Shown here: piece after piece, positions 1-12,805 of the stretch
Layout of the letters: every line of letters begins with the position of its first letter
Numbering within the stretch: the stretch's first letter is position 1
Assembly (NCBI RefSeq): GCF_002865645.1
Contig: NW_020194609.1
Coordinates: 1-64,000 of the forward strand
DNA: 64,000 nucleotides
Origin: Hyaloscypha bicolor E
Lineage: Eukaryota; Ascomycota; Leotiomycetes; Helotiales; Hyaloscyphaceae
Direction of reading: 5' to 3'
Made by a program: the position numbers and the translations under genes
Notes under the pieces: generated by a model
Told to the model about the DNA's origin: nothing
What the model saw: the letters and a program-made list of their open reading frames with translations, nothing else
Database searches by the model: none

Positions 1-3000
1 TATAATAATCTTAATTATAAACCTGAACTTTTTAAGGTAATAGTATTAATATTTAAAGGTTTTAATAATTATAAATAGCTTCCTATTATAAGTATTATAG
101 TTATATTTGGCTCCGGAAAGTTTCCGGGATTAGAATATTACTAGATACTAGTATTTTTTCGGGCTATTACTAGAATTAACTTATTATAAAATAGTACTAG
201 TAATTACAAATTTTAATATATTAGTTTTAATATAAATTTTCTTAGAATTAAAATAAACTAGAATAAATATTATAATAAAAGCTTTTTTTAAAGTCTTAAA
301 GCTTTTAGCCGCTTTATTTATTTATATAAAAGAACCAGATTTCCGGCCTTTTTCTATTTCTTTTAAAAGATTTATTAAGCCTATAATTACCTGAGAATAA
401 TAGTAGATAAACCTATAATAAAAATTAGTAAATCTAAGAAATACTTAAATATTATAGAATAATTCTAGTTCTAGCTATTTAATAATACTATAGACTTGTT
501 TAGGATCTATATAAATATCTTCTATTCTAATAAAGAAGCCCAAAAATTCGACTTCCTTAATATTAAACTCGTATTTATTAAGTTTATAAAATAGGTTATT
601 TTTATATAGCCTAGTAAGTATCTAGTAAATATAATTATAGTATTTATTCTTATTTCGGGAATAAATAAGAATATTATCTAAATAAATAACTATAAAATAA
701 TTCAGGAGTCTTATAAATATAATATTAATATATACTTAAAATATAACTAGTATATTAGCTAGCCCAAAAGGTATTATAAGATATTTAAAATAGCTATAGC
801 AGGTTCTAAAAGCCGTTTTCTACTTGTATTCTTTATAAATTCTTACTTAATAATATATATTTTTAAGATCTAGCTTTATAAAAATCTTAGCTTTTTAGAG
901 CCGGTTAAGGATCTTATTAATAAGAGAAAGCGGATATTAATTCTTAATTATAATTTAGTTAAGTTTATAATAATTAATATAAAGATATAGTTCTTTATTC
1001 TTTTTAGGAATAAAAAGAATAGATATTTCTATAGGGCTTTTACTAGGCCTTATCTAATATTTATGAAATATATTCTTTAAATATAAATATAATACTTTTA
1101 GTTAAATCTCTAATAAATTATATAAAGGCCTATACGGAACTATACTATTTATATTAATAAAGTATTTAATATTATTAAGATTAGGAAGTTCTAAAGCTTT
1201 ATTAGGATCAAAAATCTCTAAGAAGTCTTTATATTTATTATCCCGGAAATAAATAAGTATTTCTAAGGCTCCTTTCTAGAAAGTATTAATTTATTATATT
1301 AAAAACTCCTATTTAGTATTACTAGAACTATATAATAAAGTAAAGACCTAGTAACTATTATAAATATATAAAGCCTATTATCTAGAATAATTATATTTGC
1401 CTTTAGTTAAGAATAAGACTTAAGGTACTAGCTTAGAGTACTAGTTAAGCTTCTTACCGAATTCTTTTAGTATTAGGATCTTAATATTATTAGGCTATAT
1501 AGGTATATATATCTATTATTTCTTAATATAGTCTATATATTATATAAGAATTACTTTATAAAATTCTATACTAAAAATAAGACTATAAGAGCTAATATTC
1601 TTATATCTATAGAACTAGAGCTTAAAAGAATATATCTTATTATAATTATCTATAATAAATATCTTAAGATTATAGGCTTAATAAACCTTAAATTAGTTCT
1701 TATAAAAGGTTATAAATTCTTAGTTATATTTAGCTAAGATAATAAAGCCCCGGCTTTAAACCTAATTATTATTAAAGAAGTTATAATCTAATCCGGTATT
1801 ACCGAGTTTATTATATATCTCTAAGATACCTACTTCTAGCTATATTAATCTTATTTAAATAATTATATAAAGTAATATATCTTTTTTATTATAGCCAAAA
1901 TTATTAATATTTAAGATTTAGCCTTTCCTTTTCTTTATTTCTTAGGGAAGTCTTCTCTAAAGTACTTTTCTATAGCTATAGTATTAACCTGCTTTTATAA
2001 ATACCTTGACTTTTCTATAGTTTTGGTCTTATTAGAGTTCTACCGAGCCTATTTAGTATATTTGAAATATTTTATATTTTCTAAGAAATATTTTTTCTAT
2101 TTATAAGTTTAATAAACCATACCTAAAGTAGAACTAGTACTTTATTAAGGCCTTAAAGAGGCCAAAGTACTACCTGAGGATTTCTTATATAATTTTCGGA
2201 ACTTATTCTTTCTTTTTTAATGGCTTTATAAATTAAAATTCACTAAATTAGAGTTTTTAGGAATAGAGTTACTCTTACTAGACTCTTCTATCTTTATTTT
2301 TCTTAATTTAGGATAAGTAGTATATTTTGCTTTCTGAGCTTTCTTAAACTATTTAGAAATAAATACTATTTTATTTTCTAAGAAAATAAATACAAGTATC
2401 TAATAAGTCTTATAGTTAGATAAAGTAATATTAAGAGTCCGGATCCGGTTTCTCTTAGGATATAGGTCCTAGTTAACTTTGAAACTAATTATCTAAGTAT
2501 ATAACTTAGTAACTATCTTACTATTTTTCTAATAAAGATCTCAAAGTTCCTTAAAAATATTTTATTAACGGGTTTGAGATACTTAAAGTATATTAGCCAA
2601 GTAAGCCTTAAATTACTTCTAATAGACCTTATATAATAGTAGGCTTTGCTTTATTATAGCCTCCCAAGTATTATAAGATTTATTTTTAAAGGCACTTATA
2701 ATAAAGTTAATTCTAGAAGAGTATCTATTATAAGTCTAAGATTAGGTTCTAAAAACTACTTTCTAGAAAGATATAAATATTCTCTATTTCTTAAGGAACT
2801 TTTTATAATATAAGTTAGATATCCGGATTTTAAAAAGCTTTTCTCGGTTTAAATATATTTTCAGAATATTATATAATAGCTTCTAATAAATAGTATTAAG
2901 ATTATTCTTAAAGCTTATTATATTAGGAAAGAAAGTAAGTTCTAATTCTATTTTAGGAAGTTCCCTAGTAGAAATTACTAAAAAAAATAGAATAGACTTA

Positions 3001-3710
3001 TAAATAGAGTTTTTATAAGATATAGTAAACTACAAGATATTCCTAAAAGTACTCTTATATTATTTTAACTATAGGATATATTAGTTAATTATATTTACTA
3101 ATTCTTGCTTTTATTAGAATACTTTGACTTTAGTATATAAGCCTTATTCTATAGCTTAAGTAATAGTAATTCGGGTATTAATCTTAGTATCTTAATTATT
3201 ACCGGAATTATTTCCGTTATTATTACTAGCTTTCGGAGGCTCCTAAGGAGCCCTATTAAAAGTATTAGATAAGTCTTTACTATTACCTATATTGGGATTA
3301 ATCTAGTCGACTTTCTCTATAAGAATAGCTTTAGTAAGAGGTTATATATTTTACAGATTTCGAGATATAATTACTTATTAAACTACTTCTTTTAAGAGTA
3401 AAGAGATTAGCTTATAAGGTATTTATTAATAAGTAATAAGATAATAGAATAAATTAGTAAGTTATAAAACCATAGTATTAAATTCAGTATAAAACTAATC
3501 TCTATTTCTCTTATAAGGTCTAGAGAAGCCCCCTCTAAATAGGAGGCCCCGATAATATATATATAATTAGTAATTTATAAGCCTAATACTTATAATATAA
3601 ATTGTAGTTAGTTATAAAGTTAAAGGGCCTCTAATCTCTCTAATTAATACCTGCGATATCCGAGGTTCGTTATATGCCCTTAAGTCACGTGTAATCCTAT
3701 ATATATTACA
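1..3710 (-). mobile_element. Ty3/Gypsy LTR retrotransposon, RIP-degraded, partial at window edge
   Basis: The minus strand reads as a reverse transcriptase. Around 672-683 the motif FVIYLDD of Ty3/Gypsy RT appears as FIVIYLDN followed by ILIYSRNK, and just downstream (about 400-620) comes the typical stretch ending in EFLGF and IDPKQV. Stops interrupt the frame throughout and the second catalytic Asp is Asn, as expected from RIP (C to T on both strands). Protease and gag should lie between about 2,000 and 3,500, but I could not pin motifs there. The 5' end is probably at 3,710: on the minus strand the sequence there begins TGTAATATATATAGG, a plausible LTR start, and it abruptly meets another element. 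The 3' LTR lies outside the window. Family assignment is solid; exact LTR length is not determined. Confidence 0.75.
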
Positions 3711-6700
3711 GAAAGCTACTAATTCTATTATATAGTTTATATAAATTATTTTAATTATTTTAAAAAATCTATTTCCTAAAATTATTATATTATTTATTAA
3801 TAATATTAGAATAAAGAAACCTTATATAAACTATAATAAATAGCTTATTTTACCTAGTATTTAGTGTTTTATATTTAAATATTTTTAAAACCTAAATATA
3901 ACTTTAAATAAAATTAAATAAGCTAGAATTAGTATTAAAGAAAAATTATAGTTTTATTATAATAGTATAATTATTATAGGCTTTATTTATAGAATATTTA
4001 GAAAAAGCCTTTTAAGCTTAGAAATTATTAAGATTTTAAAATAGAAATATTATAATAATATAACTAAAAATAAGGCATTTATTAGAATTATTATTTTTTA
4101 TTATATTTGAATTAAAGGCTTTATAATTATTACCAAATCCATTTATTACTTAATAAAAAAAGATATAATATAGAAATAAGATAATAAATAAATATAAGCT
4201 ATATAAATTCTTTAAGAAAAGCTTATTACTATTTTAATATTCTATAAATTATATTATAATTTATTAGAAAGTTAGGAAATAATTATATTAGTAATAAATA
4301 CTAGCCTAAATAAATAAAATAGAACTCTTAGCTAATATAATAATAAAGAGAAAAAGAAAGTTATCTAGTATAAATCTAGAATCTAGAATAATACTAAATA
4401 AAAGTATAATATTACTAAAAAAGAATACTAAAAACTAGTAAAATATTTATAGAAAATATAATTCTAGCTATATAAAGTTTATTTTATTCTTAAACTAAAT
4501 ACTAATATATTTATTATATAGCTAAGTAAAGTAGCTATAGATTTTCCTAGAGTTCTAATTATTTACTAGCTAATATAAATTTAATTATTTGATTTCAAAA
4601 TTAAGTATATTAAAGAAATTAAATATATTACTATTAATAAATTATTGAGATATCTATAGTAAGAAGGCAATACTAATTATAATAAAAATATTAATAAATA
4701 GTTAATAATAGAGTTTAATATTATTAGAATAATATCTATTAAATAGAAAGTTTAGTTAAAGGAAATAATTATAGTTTAATTATATAATATTATTTTAAAG
4801 AATTAGATTTCCAAAACCATTATTAGATATTTAGATAATAGTATTTAGTTACTAGAGATTAATAATTAAAGCTTTATTATATCTAGAAATAAATTAGTAA
4901 TATTAAAAAATAATAATATCTAAAAGTTATATAATAAAGGCTATAGCCTTTTATATATAACCTCTAATAAAATAGTAAATAATAATACTAACTCTTATAC
5001 TTTATTTAATAACCCAATTATTTTATTAGATTTCTTAAATAATAGCTATTTTAAATAATACTAGAATATTATATAATATTTTATAATATTTTCTAGACTA
5101 AAAGAATATCTAGAGCCGAGTTTCGAAAATTAAGTAAAAAAGCTTTAAACTATAATATAAGAAATTAATTACTATAAAGAGTTATATCTAAAGTATATTT
5201 ATTTTAGCTTATTATTAATAATTAAAAATAAAAGGAAATTATTATTAAAAAGCTATATAATAAGATTAAATATACTAAAAAGAAAAATATCTTTTATTTA
5301 ATAACTAGCTATTATTACTAAAAAGATTATTATAATTATATATAAAAATATATTAATATTTATAAAATCTATTAATATTAGAATAAAAGTAAATAAAAAA
5401 AAACTCTATATTTAATTTTCTTTTCTATTATCTTAGAATTAATATAATTAAATTATTAGATTATAAGAAATATAATTTATTAGTTATTACTAGAGATAAT
5501 TTCTTAGGATAAGTTAAAACCAGATCTTTAAAAATCTAATTAATAAAAAGATTACTAAATTTATTTAAAAAGAAATTATTTATAGATATAATTTATTTAA
5601 ATAGCTTAAAATAGTAATTTAGGAACTTAATAAACTAGAAATTAATAGAATTATTATTTTGGCTTATAATTCTAAAGGAAATAATATAATTAAAAGAGGA
5701 TATTAATTAATTATTTAAATATTTATTATATTTATAATAAATAAAAAGAAGCCCTAGATAGATTTATTATTATATATTTTATTTATTAATTAAATTATTA
5801 TATATAAACTAATTAGATTTGATTTCTTTTATATAATTTATAATAAGAAAGCTATATTACTTATAGAAATATATTTTTTAATCTAGAGAATATTTAAATA
5901 AAATAAAGTCTATAATTGAAAAATATTTCTAGAAATATATATAAAATAAATATAAATAAGAGACAAAGATATTTAAAAAGCAAAAATAAAAAAAAACTAA
6001 AAATACTAAAAGAGAAAAAAGTAATTTAATACTATTTACTAGATTTATTTAAAGCCTATTTCTAAAAAGAATCTAGTTCTTATATATAATATTAAATTAA
6101 TAAATTAAAATAAGTTAAGAAATACGAAATTATTATATTACTAGCTTGGCCTATATAAGATAAGATATATAGATTAACTAATGAAATATTATATACTAGA
6201 AAAGCTTAATAGTATTATATTCTAGAAAATATATACTAGGAATTAATTTAAGTAATTTATTAAAAGAAATGAATTCTAATACTTTCCTAAAAACAAAATT
6301 AATAGTAAATATATATTTATAAATAAATATTTTAAAATAGATATAAAGTTAGAAAAGGAAATAATTATAAAATACTATAAGTAAAATAATATTTAGGAAA
6401 TCGAGAAAGCTACTAGTATTATTATATATATTTTAGAATTATTAGAATTAAAAAAAGTAAAATATATTTCCTTTATAGAAAACTAAAAGAAAGTATCTAA
6501 TAATAGAAGCTTTTCTTAATTTAAAAAGAAGTTTATTACTTTTAATTCTTTATATATCTTTTATTTTTTTTAATTATTATTTATAGCCTTTAGAGAATAT
6601 TATTATTAGATTACTATTCTAGAAATCGAACGAGTTTTATTATTATTTATTTTTTACTATTATCTAGTTATTATTATTATTATATACTTTATTAAATAAT

Positions 6701-9700
6701 ATTTTTAATAAGAAATTCTATTATTAGATCTTAGGAATTAATTATAAAGCTTCTATTTTAATATAAAAATAAATAAGGAATTAAGAAGTTATTTTATAAA
6801 TTCTTGATTTCGAATTATTATTCTTTCTAGTATATTTTAATAATATAAATAATTAGAATATATAAAAAAATAAAAATAAAAGAGGGCCTTTTATATATTT
6901 CTAGAAAAGAAAAAAAAGTTAAACTAGAAGCCTTTTAAGAGCTTTATTTGCTTTCTATTAGTTATTCTTATAATTTATACTAGTCTAAAGCTTAATTATA
7001 ATATTTATAAATCTCGATTTTAATTTGAATTACTATTATAAGTTTATTTATAATATTTAAATAAATTTCCTAATTAGAAGTTATATATAAATAAAATAGC
7101 TAACTAGAAGTCTTATAAAAAGAAGAGAAAACTTTATTAAACCTAATAGTTATTTCCGAAAGTATTTAATAATATATAATTCTGGAAATCTCTTAGATAT
7201 TAGATAAACTAGATCTGTCTATTTAAAGCCTATTTTATATCGAGAAACCTATTTTCTTTTTAATATAATTATAATTACTTTAAAAATATATATTAAGGCT
7301 TAATTAATATATTATATATTTTTATTTTTATATAAAGGAAATTTCTTTTATATGAAACCTATTTTCTAATTATAATACTATTTTTTTACTAAAGATATAT
7401 TATTTCTTTAAAAAGTTATTATAATTTATTAATTCTTATTATTAATCTATTTCTTATTATTAAATATTATTTAAATAATTAAGAAAATACTTTTAATTTC
7501 TATATTCTTAATACTAATTCGAAATACCTAATTTTCTTATATTCTATATTAACTATTTCAAATTTAATAATAATACTATAAATTTTATTTATATTATTTT
7601 ATAATTCTTTTTTTTTATAATCTTTAAATTCTTTAATATTACTTTCTTAAATATAAATATTATTTTAAAGTTCTAATTAACTAAATAGCTTTCTATTATA
7701 TAAAATTAATTTTAATAAATATTAAATAATTATAATTAGCTTTTAGAAAAAATACGAATTAGTTTTAGAAGAAATAATACTTTATTCTAAATTATTTCTT
7801 AATTCCGTTATTTTAACTTCTTTTTTATTAATATTTATTTTATGTTTTTCTAATATTTTTAGTATTTTTATATATTTTATTTTTTATATATTTCTTATAC
7901 TATTTCTCTTCTTTTATACTATTTTTTAAATTAATAAAAATATCTTTAAATAAATAATAAATTGAAATATATTTATATTATATAAATTTCGTTATTTTTT
8001 TTTATATTCTAATATTTTAAATATTATTATTATATTTCTATTTCTATTATATTACTTTTTTATTTTCCTGTTATTACTATTTAGTTTAATTTGCCTTAAT
8101 TATTTCCCAGATTATATTTCCTTAAATATATATATTAGTATTCTTTTTTATAATAAAAGCTTAATTTTATATTTTACTTTTTATAATTATTTCTAATTTC
8201 TAATTATATTATCTTAAATATATCTAATTATTATATCTATTTTTCCTATTATATATATTATTATTTTAGTTTTATTTTCTTATTAAAAAGATAGAAAACT
8301 TAAATATATATAATGTTTTTATATAATTCAAGTTTATTTTAATTTATTTTTTATTTTGGGAAGTATTTAAAAGAAATTCTTATAATCTCGAGAATTTTTA
8401 ATTCTATAATTTATAACTATTATATTAATAATACTTATATAATTCCTTTAAAAATAATAAAATAGCTAAAGAATAAATTCCTTAATTTAGTAAAATATAA
8501 TAGCTAGTTTTTATAAGCTATAGTATTACTAAAAGCCTATAAATTAATAGTATTAAAGTTTAGAATATTAAAAGAGCTTAAATAGTTATAAAAGGCCTAT
8601 TAACTCTAGAAAAGATAGCTATAATTATTAAATTTAATATAAATATCCTTAATAAGTTAAGTAATATATATAATAAGCTCTTGAAATAGAAAACCTTTAT
8701 TAGAAACGGAACTAAACTAGGATTAACTAAAGAGAAACTAAAGAAATATTAGGCTAATAATAAAGAATTCGAGAATATTATTAAAGGTATTACTAAAGGT
8801 AAATAAAAGAAGCTTAATAAGATTAAGACTATAATAAATAATCTAGAAACTAAGAATTAGAATAGAATTATATTATATAATAAAGCCTTTAGCTAATATA
8901 TTAATAATATCTATAAAAACCTTAATAAGAATATTTATAAGAAACTATACTTCCTTTTTAAAATAAAAGCTTTAGTATATAAGGCTATTTAGTTAATTAA
9001 TAAAGCTATTTTAGAATATATTAAAAATAAGAAATATTAGAATACTAGTATATTTATTAAATTAGATATTATTAAAATACTTAAATATATTAAAACTATT
9101 TCGGAACCTAAAGAATTAGTTTTTAAGCTATTATTAGCTAATAATCTTAAAGCTAAATAATATACTTTTAATATTTCCGGAATTCTTATTAAAGAATATT
9201 ATAATAATAAATCTTTTTCTAGCTTCTATAATAAGTCTAAAAAAATAGCCTCTTATTATAATTTTAGTAATAACTTAATCGGATTCAGCTAGTAAAACTA
9301 GAACTAATCTAATAAAGCCTATTACTAGTATTACTAATAAAGCTAATAAAGTTAATATAACTAATTAAGAATCTAATAAAAAAAGAAAATAAGCTAAGCC
9401 TAAGACTTCTAATAAATAGTATAAATCTAGATACTAGTTTAAATATAAGGCTAGTAATATATTAGGAAATGAAATAAAGAAAAGCAAAAAAGAAATATTA
9501 TAACTAAAAAAACTCAAAGAAATATATTTAGAACTAAAAAGAAAAAGATTAATAATATTAATAATGTATCTAAATATTATACTTATAAGATACTAGCTAA
9601 ATAAAAGCTAATATTTAGTTATTAGAATAATTATACTTTTAAGAAATTATATAATAGTATTTTAGGACTTATTTATAAACGAGAATATTATAAAATTACT

Positions 9701-11177
9701 AATACATTCCTTAAAGCATTTTATAAAATATATCTTTAGTAATTTACTAATACTTTCTTTATTTATATAATTAATATTAAGCTTATAGATATTTTAAAAG
9801 TAATTATTAAGATCTATAAAATTACTAAAAATAAGAAATATATTTCTATTATTTAAATAAATAAGGAAATACGGGATTTCTTTTTAGAAAATAAAAAAAT
9901 TATAGATTATAAATATAAATATCGGATTTCTAATTAATTTATTCGAATCTATAATTCTAATTTAATACTATAGCTTTTATTTCTGAATTTAGTATCTCTA
10001 ATCTAAATATAAATAGCCATATCTATAAAAAGAATTACCTGAAATAAATTAAGAAGCTTGAAACCCGAGAGCTCTTAATAGAAAAAATAAAAATATTATA
10101 GTTTTATTTCCGAAAAAATAAAGTATTAAAGTATAGAGATTTAGATAATAGCTATTTTACCTTAATCTTTTAATTCTTAATAGTAAATCCCTTAATATAG
10201 CTTGGATTTTATAAAGTATTAGCTAAGTATTCTATTTATCTAATTACTTATCTTTAGCTAGTCTAATACTATATTTCTGGAAATATTAATTACTATTAAT
10301 ATAAAGGCAATATTAATAATCTGGCTATTACTAAAGCTCTAAATAGTAAGTTCTTTCTTAGTAAAGAAAATCGGAATATTAGTTATATTTTTTATAGACT
10401 ATAAAAAAGTAGTTTCCTTTAATAAAAAAGTTCTTAAAAATATTATTTATTTCTCTATTTATAATAATTTCGATTTGGAAGATATAAAAAAATTAAATAA
10501 ATATCTAGTAAAAGAAGTAAAAAAAAAGTATTTAAATATAGAATACTTAACTAGATAAATAGATATTTTTAGCTAAATAATTTATAAGTCGGAAATTATA
10601 ATTAAATAATATCTCTCGAATAAATTAATAGTTAAAGAATAATTTAATAATAATTTATTACTCAAAAAGCCTTTTATTATAATTCTAATAAGCCTAGTTA
10701 CTATTTAGAATAAAATATATAAAAATAGAATCTCCTATAAAATTATTAAAGCTTTTTATTAAAAGCTTTTTCCTTTTATTAAAAGTTAATTTAAGAATAC
10801 TAAAGATAATACGAAATTCGAAAAAGCTATTTATTTGAAATATACTAGTATAATTTATAATATAATTTGCTATAATAAGCCACCTTAGTATCTAGCTATA
10901 AAGGCTAAGATTAACTAATAGTTAAAGGCAAATATTAAGTAATAAGAAGAACTATATTATATTTAATATAAGAATATAGTTAAGCGAATTCGGATTACCT
11001 TTAAGTAAGTTCGAGAGTATAAAATAAAACTATTTAAAAGTAATAGATTATATTTTCGGTATATTAAGGAGAAATTAGAAATACTAATAAAAAATGATTC
11101 TAACTATTTTATTATTTCGGACTCTGAATAGGGATTTTCTATTAGTTTTTGGTATTTAGGAAACAAGTATAAATAAA

Positions 11178-11491
11178 TGAGAGGTTAGATATAGTACGGC
11201 AAGCCGTACTCTATCAAAATTACTTTATTTTAATAGTTTTAATATTTTGGCTATATAATAAAGGCTGGGGCCTTTTGCATGTAACTTGCAGAAATCACAT
11301 AAGAAAGCTAGCTTTTCTGTAGTTCTAGACAATAATCCCTTCTCCATTTTTAATTAATTGAGCTTTTATATACTGCATACTGTTTATACTTTATTATTTA
11401 CGCCTTTGATCTTATTGTTTTGCTATCAAGTCACGTTTTGCGCTCTGGTATACTTTATGTGGGTTTTTGTCTTGTCGCAGTTTCCCTCCCA
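11178..11491 (+). repeat. 3' LTR of Gypsy copy A, largely free of RIP
   Basis: Starts TGAGAGG and ends CCTCCCA. The homologous LTR of copy B (55,984-56,284) ends CCTCTCA on its coding strand, so the original ends were the short inverted repeat TGAGAGG...CCTCTCA. Unlike the 7 kb before it, this 314-bp segment keeps normal CpA/TpG content, while the copy B LTR is heavily mutated. A near-perfect hairpin (AGTACGGC, 2-nt spacer, GCCGTACT) lies at 11,193-11,210. Boundaries were set by eye from the alignment of both copies. Confidence 0.7.
11193..11210. repeat. 8-bp inverted repeat inside the Gypsy LTR
   Basis: AGTACGGC / GCCGTACT around a 2-nt spacer; the flanking GATA/TATC extends it to an imperfect 13-bp arm. 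In copy B the same place reads AGTATAGC..GCTATATT, so the palindrome predates RIP. It lies 15 bp inside the LTR. Confidence 0.7.
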
Positions 11492-12047
11492 CAGTAGTAG
11501 AGTTCTATGGTATAATACTTTTAGGGTTTAAAAAATTAAAAGAATCGGAGAGGCGGAATTACCTCCGTCCCCACCCCCGATCTGTATTACTTGAGATCGA
11601 GGTTTTTCATACTATTGGATAATATACGATTTTCCAACAAACTGCAATGTGTAACAAAATAATAAAGCCGGTTTGGGTGGCAATTAATTATGTGTGGTGG
11701 CTTGACGAATCAACATTCAATTGACGTCCCGTCGAACGGTCCCGCTTAGTCATTACACGGGCCACAGTAGTGAAGTTTACTACTGTGGCCCGTGCACCAT
11801 CCAGAGGCACAGGCTGGAGGCCATTTTTCTGTAAAGGGGCATACACAATTCGAGATTTTAGCTATTATACCGCTCTAGAGTGCTCAGAAAAACGGAATTG
11901 GTTCCGGAAGAAGATTATATCGACTGATTTCCATGAACAACGCTGGCCTACGGTAACTAAGATCAAAAAGGGGACGAGACAATGGGAGTAAGAGGCCGAG
12001 TTTTTATTTTGAACAGAAGAGACGCAACTAGTGAGAAGCTCCAACCT
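11492..12047. other. Intergenic border zone, no gene seen
   Basis: This is the transition from retrotransposon LTR to gene island. Base composition is normal. No coding frame resembling a protein was found; the only structure noted is the 16-bp hairpin at 11,756-11,794. Confidence 0.5.
11756..11794. repeat. Perfect 16-bp inverted repeat with 7-nt loop
   Basis: CACGGGCCACAGTAGT, loop GAAGTTT, then the exact complement. GC-rich arms would form a very stable hairpin in RNA or cruciform in DNA. Ten bases of the arm (CCACAGTAGT) also occur at 11,489-11,498, straddling the end of the neighbouring LTR. It may be a foldback/MITE remnant or a transcription terminator-like structure; nothing decides between these. 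Confidence 0.85.
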
Positions 12048-12163
12048 CTACATGTGCTGGGAAGGAGTCCTAGTAGCTTGAGGTTTCGTTCGTGAAGTCA
12101 ATTTTGCTACACCATCCGCGGCCCTCATAAACCCAATGATGTACTCAATCTTGTCTGGCCCAG

Positions 12164-12805
12164 TCAAGCGTTCAGGCGAGGCTTTGGGGTGGATAACGTC
12201 GCCAGGTAGAACAGATCGTCGTGTGAGATTTCTTGAACATCCGGGAAGAACAAGAGTAGACACATGCGAAGGACAAGGAGCTGAACAGTGGGTTTCAATG
12301 GGAGAGATTGTGCAGGCCCGACCATGGAGACTTGGGCCTCGATGTTTGCTGTGGCAGCCTCTGCAAGGCTCTCCCATTGCTCAGCCGTGAAGCGAATAAG
12401 TTGTCTTGTACTCGTCACAAATTCCTTGTGCCGGTCTGGATCGAGAGTTGTGAAGGCATTATCGATACCAAGGCGACAGCCGAACTCCTGATTTGGTAAT
12501 GATCTTGCTTGAAAGTCTGGTTTGATAAGAAGCGTTCTGTAATTCTTTACCCCCTCTCGAATGCCGGTTGCTTCTTCTTGAGTTCCTGCCGCAGCCGCTC
12601 TAATCCTAGTAGCTGTCTGCTCTCGAGGTTTCGTCTTGGGAATACAGGCTAGCAAAGTAAACACAATTATGAAAGCAAAGATAAATCCAGCTATCCCAGA
12701 GTGTGCCCCCAGTTGCTTGGCTTCTTCCTTGGTGAGAGGCCTTGTTGCGATCAACTGAGACCACGACATAGGCTCAGAAGCGTTGGGTTCTGAATGGCAT
12801 GTCAT
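12164..12805 (-). CDS. Small single-pass membrane protein, family not named
   Basis: A 213-aa frame starting at the ATG at 12,805 (the open frame runs slightly further upstream but without ATG). Residues about 32-51 form a clear hydrophobic transmembrane helix (GIAGFIFAFIIVFTLLAC), followed by a basic stretch (KTKPRE) and a charged soluble region containing GCRLGIDNAFTTLD, RHKEF and LIRFTAEQWESLAEAA. These remind me of a fungus-specific family with a conserved NAFT..D..H..F and QW..L pattern, whose function I do not know. A hydrophobic run LLVLRMCLLLFFPDV lies near the C-terminus. An overlapping frame continues to 12,048, so the gene may extend through an intron or frameshift; I could not find a phase-consistent splice. 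The 3' end and completeness are uncertain. Confidence 0.45.
   Translation of the reverse strand: MTCHSEPNASEPMSWSQLIATRPLTKEEAKQLGAHSGIAGFIFAFIIVFTLLACIPKTKPREQTATRIRAAAAGTQEEATGIREGVKNYRTLLIKPDFQARSLPNQEFGCRLGIDNAFTTLDPDRHKEFVTSTRQLIRFTAEQWESLAEAATANIEAQVSMVGPAQSLPLKPTVQLLVLRMCLLLFFPDVQEISHDDLFYLATLSTPKPRLNA

Larger units (their letters stand above)
3711..11491 (+). mobile_element. Ty3/Gypsy element copy A (5'-truncated), RIP-degraded, with 3' LTR
   Basis: Plus-strand fossil pol. RT: at 3,793-3,822 the motif FLDDIGVKGP, typical of one fungal Gypsy lineage, reads FINNIRIKKP. RNase H follows at about 4,300-4,700 (the YDATKRE-type and LFDF regions are recognisable through stops). Integrase is at about 5,440-5,800 (the pattern of RDDLSGWVEAR, then a rediscovered GIKRI..AYN region). 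About 5 kb more follows before the LTR. At 8,700-9,250 one frame gives a lysine/glutamate-rich, gag-like or coiled-coil-like product (KLNKIKTIINNLETKN). The same order recurs, inverted, at 55,984-64,000. The 5' part of RT and everything upstream are missing, apparently because the element at 1-3,710 interrupts it. Dead element. Confidence 0.8.

Noticed and set aside
12048..12377. 109-codon frame overlapping the 3' end of the membrane-protein gene
   Set aside because: Considered as a second exon through a 43-bp intron, but the splice phases do not match; kept only as a note in that gene's entry.
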